From the NCBI GenBank assembly GCA_035528275.1, contig DATKYV010000282.1, positions 1-18,863 of the forward strand: DNA of 18,863 nt. Direction: 5' to 3'. How positions within the stretch are numbered: the stretch's first letter is position 1; every line of letters starts with the position of its first letter. The translations under genes and the position numbers were made by a program. The notes under the pieces are model-generated. The model saw only the letters and a list, made by a program, of their open reading frames with translations. It searched no databases and was not told where the DNA came from. Positions 14,786 to 18,863 of the stretch are shown one piece after another. The DNA is from DATKYV01 sp035528275. Its GTDB lineage: Bacteria; Acidobacteriota; Terriglobia; UBA7540.

Positions 14786-16570
14786 GTGCGCAAATCAACC
14801 CAGCGCAGCAAGAGCTCACCGGCCTCGACCGTCGAGCCCCCACCCGTCGACCTCGTTGACGAACTGGAAAGCCTGGGGGAGGAGCTGGGCGGGATTCACG
14901 AGCCGAAGGCCATGATGAAGGCCCTCGCCCGCCGCCTCGTCGACCGCTACGGAACTTCCGTGTGCGGAGTCTGGCTGCTGAACCGAAAGAAATCCAAGCT
15001 GGAACTTGTCGCCGATGCCGGGGAACCCTCTATTCCCCCCGAAATTGCCGAATCGCGGCACGAAGAAACGGTGGTGGGGAAGGCGGTACGGCACCGCTTG
15101 CCCCAGGTCGTTCCGCGGACCGACGGTGAATCCGATGAACTGGTCCAATGGGCCAGGCGAAGCGACCTGGACTTCGTTGCCGCCTATCCCCTGGTCAGCG
15201 ACACCGAGGTCCTGGGCGCCATCCTGGTCGCATGCGCCAAGTCGCCGGCCAAATCCGCTCTGGCGTTGTTCCGGCTCCATGCCATGATCGCTTCGATCGC
15301 GGTGCGCGACGCGGAGCTCCTCTCTTCGACCCAGGGCATGCTGAGCAAGCTGACCTTCTTGATGGAGGCCAGCAAGGCCCTGAACTCCACGCTCGACCTT
15401 TCGGAGCTGCTCGGACGGATCCTGGAAGTGGCCAAGACCCAGGTCAACGCCGAGCGTGGAACACTCTTCCTCGTCGATGACACGACCCACGAAATCTGGT
15501 CGCTCATCGCCCACGGCCTGGAAAGACAGGAAATCCGGCTGCCCCTCGGCAAGGGGATTGCCGGCCACGTCGCCAAGACCGGCGAAACGGTCATCATCCC
15601 CGACGCTTATGCCGACCCCCGCTTCAATCCCGAGGTGGACAAGCGCACGGGTTACCGGACCCGAAGCATTCTTTGCCTGCCCATCTCGAACAAAACGGGC
15701 AAAGTCATTGCCGCGCTGCAACTCCTGAATAAGAAGGAGGGGACCTTCACCGAAGAGGATGCCGACTTCCTCCGCACCCTCTCCGCACACATGGCGCTGG
15801 CGCTCGAAAACGCTCAGCTCCACCAGGCTCTGCTGGAAAAGGAGCGCCTGGAAAAAGAGCTGGCCCTGGCGCGGGGCATTCAGAAGAGCCTGCTTCCCGA
15901 CGCGGCGCCGCTGGTCAAAGGGTTCGACATCGCCCTGCTTAACGAGCCCTGCTACGCGGTGGGCGGCGATTACTACGATTTTCTCACCCTGGGGCCCAAT
16001 ACGCTGCTGGTGGTCATCGCGGACGTGGAAGGCAAGGGCGTCAGTTCCGCCCTGGTCATGTCCAACCTTCAAGCCACGCTCCGCGCCCTGGTGGTTCACC
16101 TGCACTCGCTCGACGAGATCGCCGAAAGCCTGAACCGGATGATCCTGAACGACAGCCGGTCTCAAAAGTACTTGAGCATTTTCATAGGGCTGGTCGACAC
16201 CCGGCGCAAGGGACTGCACTACATTAATTGTGGGCACGTGCCCCCGGTCATCGTGCGGCCCAATCAGGAACCCATTTGCCTCACGGAAGGCGGGATGGTC
16301 ATCGGGCTGTTTGAAAACGCCCAATACAAACGCGGGCACATCAGGCTGCAGTCCGGGGACGTGATGGTCCTCTGCACCGACGGGATTACCGAGGCCATGG
16401 ACTCCCACCTCGAAGAGTACGGCGAGGAGCGGCTCGTTGAATGCGTCCAACGCGTCGCCCAACTGAAAGCCTCGGAGATCGTTGTCGAGGTCAGCGCCGA
16501 CGTGGCGCGATACTCCCGCCACGGCACTCACATCGACGACAAAGTCATGATCGCCATCAAGGTTGGATAG
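14786..16570 (+). CDS. GAF-GAF-SpoIIE/PP2C serine phosphatase
   Basis: This cytoplasmic signalling protein of about 594 residues senses a signal through its GAF domains and dephosphorylates a protein target, typically an anti-sigma-factor antagonist in partner-switching control. A basic Ser-rich N-terminus (VRKSTQRSKSSPAS) precedes a first, divergent GAF domain (about 40-175) and a second, more canonical GAF domain (about 205-355, with GIAGHVAKTGETVIIPDAYADPRF and SILCLPI). A helical linker (LLEKERLEKELALARGIQKSLLP) is typical of this architecture. The SpoIIE/PP2C domain runs from about 370 to the end, with GGDYYDF and IADVEGKGVSSALVMS supplying metal-binding Asp residues. It continues with YINCGHVPP, LCTDGITEA and the final DDKVMIAIKV. 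GTG 14786 is preferred over TTG 14714 because a promoter overlaps the longer form. No membrane segment, kinase or STAS partner is encoded nearby. Confidence 0.92.
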   Translation: MRKSTQRSKSSPASTVEPPPVDLVDELESLGEELGGIHEPKAMMKALARRLVDRYGTSVCGVWLLNRKKSKLELVADAGEPSIPPEIAESRHEETVVGKAVRHRLPQVVPRTDGESDELVQWARRSDLDFVAAYPLVSDTEVLGAILVACAKSPAKSALALFRLHAMIASIAVRDAELLSSTQGMLSKLTFLMEASKALNSTLDLSELLGRILEVAKTQVNAERGTLFLVDDTTHEIWSLIAHGLERQEIRLPLGKGIAGHVAKTGETVIIPDAYADPRFNPEVDKRTGYRTRSILCLPISNKTGKVIAALQLLNKKEGTFTEEDADFLRTLSAHMALALENAQLHQALLEKERLEKELALARGIQKSLLPDAAPLVKGFDIALLNEPCYAVGGDYYDFLTLGPNTLLVVIADVEGKGVSSALVMSNLQATLRALVVHLHSLDEIAESLNRMILNDSRSQKYLSIFIGLVDTRRKGLHYINCGHVPPVIVRPNQEPICLTEGGMVIGLFENAQYKRGHIRLQSGDVMVLCTDGITEAMDSHLEEYGEERLVECVQRVAQLKASEIVVEVSADVARYSRHGTHIDDKVMIAIKVG

Positions 16571-16654
16571 AGGAAGATCAAGACGGGAATTCCCCGGAGA
16601 ATCCAACCGTCGCGACTGTTTTCCAAGCCACAACTCAGAACCGGAACTTCCCCA

Positions 16655-16912
16655 CTACTTCTCGGTCAACCGCAGCGTCACGGTCTTTCCTTCACCGAAT
16701 TTCCGGGTCAGCCAATCCTCGAGGTCAGCCTTCAAATCCTCGAGGTCAACTCGATAGCCGGCTTCCAATTCGCCGTCCGCAACGGGAAGCGTTTCATCAA
16801 AGGCGGAGCGTCCGGTGAAGGTCCGCATGCAAAAACTGTCCAGCCAGGCGAGCGGGCATGGCCGGTTCGCGTCCCCATCAACGACTTCAACCCGAACCTT
16901 GCGGGCAAACAC
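16655..16912 (-). CDS. Hypothetical protein, 85 residues
   Basis: I do not recognise the family. The frame starts at GTG 16910-16912 with AAGGAG 9 bases upstream on the minus strand, a good ribosome binding site, and no competing gene lies on the other strand. The product is acidic and soluble. A beta-like start (VFARKVRVEVVDGD) is followed by a Cys/Trp-containing middle (CPLAWLDSFCMRTFTGRSAFDE), a helical charged stretch (DLEDLKADLEDWLTRKFGEG) and a final strand (KTVTLRLTEK). It converges on the phosphatase gene, leaving 84 bases between their ends. The size, ribosome binding site and balanced composition make it likely real, but nothing in the sequence shows a function. Confidence 0.6.
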   Translation of the reverse strand: MFARKVRVEVVDGDANRPCPLAWLDSFCMRTFTGRSAFDETLPVADGELEAGYRVDLEDLKADLEDWLTRKFGEGKTVTLRLTEK

Positions 16913-17317
16913 TGTTTCCGTCTCCTTCCGGATTTCCGGTGAAGATCCCGCCTTTCTTGCACGTCAAGGGCGAAGAATGAACCGCGCCCATTATAGCCCG
17001 CGCGCGTCCGACCAAGGAAGGCAGCGGGGCGCGGGGTTAGTGCCTCATTAGCGACACACGAGATGAAGTGTCATTCTGAGCGCAGCGAAGAATCTGTATT
17101 TTCTAATCGACTAGAACAACTTCAGCTGCTTCGCGGAGTTTACCGTGAGCCCCTTCGCTTCGCTCAGGGCGATTCGAAGAGGGGCGAATCGGCTCAGCAT
17201 GACAGCTCCCGCCCTTAGGTGCCGCCTGTTTCGAGAACACGGCACTTGGAACACCTTGCTTTAAAGAATCCCGGCAGAGTAATTTGGGCGGGCTAGCTCC
17301 AAGCCATCTCTTTCGAG
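16913..17317. other. Intergenic region, 405 bases, mostly a palindromic repeat
   Basis: Apart from the ribosome binding site of the small minus-strand gene and the repeat at 17069-17204, I see no gene or clear promoter here. Short frames on both strands have neither ribosome binding sites nor family-like sequence. Confidence 0.45.
17069..17204. repeat. REP/MITE-like element of 136 bp with 13-bp terminal inverted repeats
   Basis: The left end TGTCATTCTGAGC (17069-17081) and right end GCTCAGCATGACA (17192-17204) are inverted copies with one mismatch. The left end continues GCAGCGAAGAATC. An internal hairpin pairs CGATTCG (17170-17176) with CGAATCG (17185-17191). The interior also repeats the CTTCGCTTCGCTCAGGG motif (about 17153-17169). 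It codes for nothing visible and is likely a non-autonomous or extragenic palindromic repeat. Confidence 0.6.
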
Positions 17318-17704
17318 GTGAACGCGTCGGTGTCCAACTGGACCGCCAGAATCGAGCGTTGGGCCGTTGAGGCCGCGCCGGAGTTCCACTGGTCCGCCCT
17401 GCGGAGAAGCCTGGAGCAACTGAGCTTCCGTGCCGTTCCTCACCTGGCCACGGCCGCGCTGGGCATGGATGCAGGAGGATTGAAGTCGGCGGGGCCGCCG
17501 CGACTCTTTTCCGCCAACCTCCGCCGGATTGACCCCACTTTGAACGATGACCTGCTGGAGTTGTATGGCCGCAGCGAACAGGCGCTCGCCAACCGTTTCA
17601 GCTTTCTCAACATCGACGAGGATTTTGGACGCGAAATCGGCTGGGAAGTCCAGACCGCCGGTCATAGACCGGCGCTACAGCAGAACAGACACGGCCGGCG
17701 GTGA
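17318..17704 (+). pseudogene. Truncated N-terminal fragment resembling a heparinase II/III-type lyase
   Basis: The first 110 or so residues look like real protein. EFHWSALRRSLEQLSFR resembles the start of heparinase II/III-like or alginate-lyase-like proteins, and SEQALANRFSFLNI followed by FGREIGWEVQ resembles the family block that ends with R-F-x-x-L-G and I-D-W. Those proteins normally continue for another 400 to 600 residues with the catalytic alpha/alpha toroid and a beta-sandwich. Here the frame runs straight into a hairpin repeat at 17656 and stops at 17704, so no catalytic part is present. The start is GTG 17318, with a poor ribosome binding site. The minus-strand frame across the same bases (17261-17665) shows no family-like sequence. 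The assignment is tentative: it may be a remnant of a polysaccharide-related gene next to the CpsB-like gene. Confidence 0.45.
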
Positions 17705-17778
17705 GACCCACGCTCCCCGGCCGAGCCGGGGGCACCGCCGCTACAGCTCCCAATGCCCACCTGAAGGTGGGCGCTACA
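17656..17778. repeat. Array of three hairpins each followed by a CTACA tail
   Basis: Unit 1 pairs CGCCGGTC (17656-17663) with GACCGGCG (17667-17674) around ATA and is followed by CTACAG. Unit 2 is nested: outer CGGCGGTG (17696-17703) with CACCGCCG (17733-17740), inner CCCCGGC (17715-17721) with GCCGGGG (17725-17731), followed by CTACAG. Unit 3 pairs GCCCACCT (17755-17762) with AGGTGGGC (17765-17772) around GA and is followed by GCTACA. All stems are perfect, yet their sequences are unrelated; only the 3' tail is shared. The array sits between the heparinase remnant and the end of the CpsB-like gene, where hairpins could also act as a transcript boundary. Confidence 0.75.
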
Positions 17779-17787
17779 ATGCAGGAT

Positions 17788-18567
17788 TCAAAACCCCAGG
17801 AAAGAAAACCAGCCCTTCTTGCGTTTCACCTGGCTTCGCTCCAGAGGCGGGAGCCCCGGCGGCAATTGCTTTCCTTGAACCACCGCCTCGGGATTCTGCT
17901 TGAGGAGGAGGTCGGCTACTTCCGGTCCCTTGGCCTCGGCCACTTTCTGATAACACTCGGAGAGAACGGGAGGGCGATATCGCGTGTCATGGGCGTCGGA
18001 GGCGAAGAAGTGAATCAGGTTCTGATCCAGCCAGCGTTCTGCGAAGCGCAAGGGGCGGCGCCCGAAGCCTCCGGTATAAGACTTGGCGGTGACCTGCACG
18101 AGGCATCCCTTGGTCACCCAGTGATAGAGCAGCTCGGGGCGGGTCTGGAAAACAGGGTTTCTTTCCGGATGAGTAAGAATCGGATTGAGGCCGGCGCACT
18201 GTAAATCGTAAAACACGCGGTCGAACTGTTCGGGGATGAACTGTTCGCCAAATTCCACCAGGACGTAGTCGGTCTGATTGATCGAAAAAGACCGGGGCTG
18301 ATCGATGAGCTGGCGAATGTTGTCGTAGGAAAGGTGGAAATCACAGCCCAGCAGGAGGCGGAGTGAGTCCCCCACGGCCGTCTGAAGCTCCGCCAGCTTT
18401 GTCCGATTGACATCCGGATCGTACGTGTAGCGGTAATTACAGTGTGGAGTAGCCACCAGGTGCGTGATGCCGTCCGCCGCGGCCATCTTGCACATGGCCA
18501 CAGAATCTTCGAACGTCTTCGCCCCGTCATCCACTCCCCAGAGCGGATGACAATGGATGTCAATCAC
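17788..18567 (-). CDS. CpsB/CapC-family PHP-domain protein-tyrosine phosphatase
   Basis: This metal-dependent phosphatase of the PHP fold, about 259 residues long, belongs to the family that in Gram-positive bacteria dephosphorylates the tyrosine kinase controlling capsule or exopolysaccharide synthesis. Metal ligands are visible in order: DIHCHPLWGVDDGAKT (about residues 3-18, the HxH pair and DDG), VATPHCNY (about 39-46), GCDFHLS (about 74), LVEFGEQFIP (about 98-107), LTHPERN (about 130) and SDAHD (about 188). The family usually begins only a few residues before DIHxH, which supports GTG 18565-18567. The open frame extends to 18681, but the extra residues look non-coding. The C-terminus is basic and aromatic (KRKKGWFSFLGF), which could mean membrane association. 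The cognate tyrosine kinase and transport genes are not in the window. The heparinase fragment and hairpin array lie just downstream. Confidence 0.9.
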   Translation of the reverse strand: MIDIHCHPLWGVDDGAKTFEDSVAMCKMAAADGITHLVATPHCNYRYTYDPDVNRTKLAELQTAVGDSLRLLLGCDFHLSYDNIRQLIDQPRSFSINQTDYVLVEFGEQFIPEQFDRVFYDLQCAGLNPILTHPERNPVFQTRPELLYHWVTKGCLVQVTAKSYTGGFGRRPLRFAERWLDQNLIHFFASDAHDTRYRPPVLSECYQKVAEAKGPEVADLLLKQNPEAVVQGKQLPPGLPPLERSQVKRKKGWFSFLGF

Positions 18568-18731
18568 CAGGATTCTCTCAGCTCCGTCGGGCCCGTCCTC
18601 AAAACCCAGCCGGAGCGCGGGTGGTCCATAGGAATTCGGCGTCCCGAGGCGGATGATCCACTCCAACCTCGGTCGAACCAAGACTTTCAGCTTACCATGC
18701 GGGAACCTGCTGCAAACAATTTACTGTCGTT

Positions 18732-18780
18732 AGCACATGAAAATGTCCGGTTTTTATAGCACATGATCTGTCCGGTTTTG
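18732..18780. mobile_element. Tandem direct repeats, possible insertion-sequence end
   Basis: Two direct copies of AGCACATGA followed after 2-4 bases by TGTCCGGTTTT start at 18732 and 18758, a period of 26 bases. They lie in a less GC-rich stretch. Repeated TGTCCGGTTTT units of this sort look like transposase-binding repeats inside the end of an IS481- or IS21-like element, whose transposase would lie beyond base 18863. No transposase sequence is visible in the window, and the remaining 83 bases have no recognisable frame, so the call rests only on the repeat pattern. Confidence 0.4.
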
Positions 18781-18863
18781 CTTTTTGTTTGCTCTGCATC
18801 ATCGAGCCTCTGGACCCGCCGTCGTCGGCGCGGTGGGAATGTGGAAATCCCGTCTGGGGGGAT

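Noticed and set aside
14816..16633. A 605-codon open frame antisense to the GAF/PP2C gene
   Set aside because: It mirrors a clearly identified gene in GC-rich DNA, has no family motifs and no ribosome binding site, and its length follows from codon bias of the sense gene.
17261..17665. Minus-strand frame opposite the heparinase-like fragment
   Set aside because: Its translation has no family-like blocks, while the plus-strand frame has several consistent with heparinase-like proteins.
17656..17778. A CRISPR array
   Set aside because: The repeated units are short hairpins with non-identical stems and irregular spacing, with no constant repeat of 24 bases or more and no cas genes.

Overview
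This window looks like chromosomal DNA of a GC-rich, free-living bacterium, most likely an acidobacterium (Acidobacteriota) or a close relative, possibly from a metagenome. The assignment is an inference. It rests on the Gfo/Idh/MocA C-terminal type, a signal-peptide NxxGxxxF repeat protein, a two-GAF SpoIIE-type phosphatase, and abundant intergenic hairpins ending in CTAC or GCTACA plus TGTCATTCTGAGC-type palindromic repeats. I have seen such repeats in acidobacterial genomes, but no search was run. There are no rRNA or tRNA genes, no CRISPR array and no phage genes.

Layout. The left end (1-654) is the C-terminal half of a Gfo/Idh/MocA oxidoreductase. It converges on a secreted repeat protein on the minus strand (705-1898). 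A roughly 410-base divergent gap follows, then an integral membrane protein of the lysylphosphatidylglycerol synthase TM family (2313-3299). Bases 3540-9324 hold a complete seven-gene Mrp/Mnh cation/proton antiporter operon in the order A-B-C-D-E-F-G. Next are a zinc-motif ATP sulfurylase (9485-10648), galE (10939-11913) and, tail to tail with no bases between, glmS (11914-13737, minus). A small unknown protein (14051-14395, minus) is divergent from a GAF-GAF-PP2C phosphatase (14786-16570). Another small unknown protein (16655-16912, minus) converges on that phosphatase. The right end carries a truncated heparinase-like fragment (about 17318-17650), an array of three hairpin repeats, a CpsB/CapC-type PHP phosphatase (17788-18567, minus), and tandem direct repeats that resemble the end of an insertion sequence running off the window.

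Functional reading. The Mrp operon supplies sodium and pH homeostasis. GalE and GlmS supply UDP-sugar and amino-sugar precursors for cell wall and exopolysaccharide. The CpsB-like phosphatase and the heparinase remnant suggest a nearby polysaccharide locus that repeats have partly eroded. The GAF/PP2C protein is a typical environmental-sensing output of a sigma/anti-sigma partner-switching pathway, but no partner genes are present.

Most notable signals: (i) the mrpD/mrpE junction reads ATAA where the other tight junctions of the operon read ATGA, implying an AUA initiation codon or a disabled start for mrpE; (ii) a family of hairpins with unrelated stems but a shared CTAC-containing 3' tail, found upstream of galE and in an array of three near the right end; (iii) two elements of about 135 bp bounded by imperfect inverted repeats, one supplying the stop codon of a neighbouring gene. 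I did not find a convincing wholly new multi-gene system.
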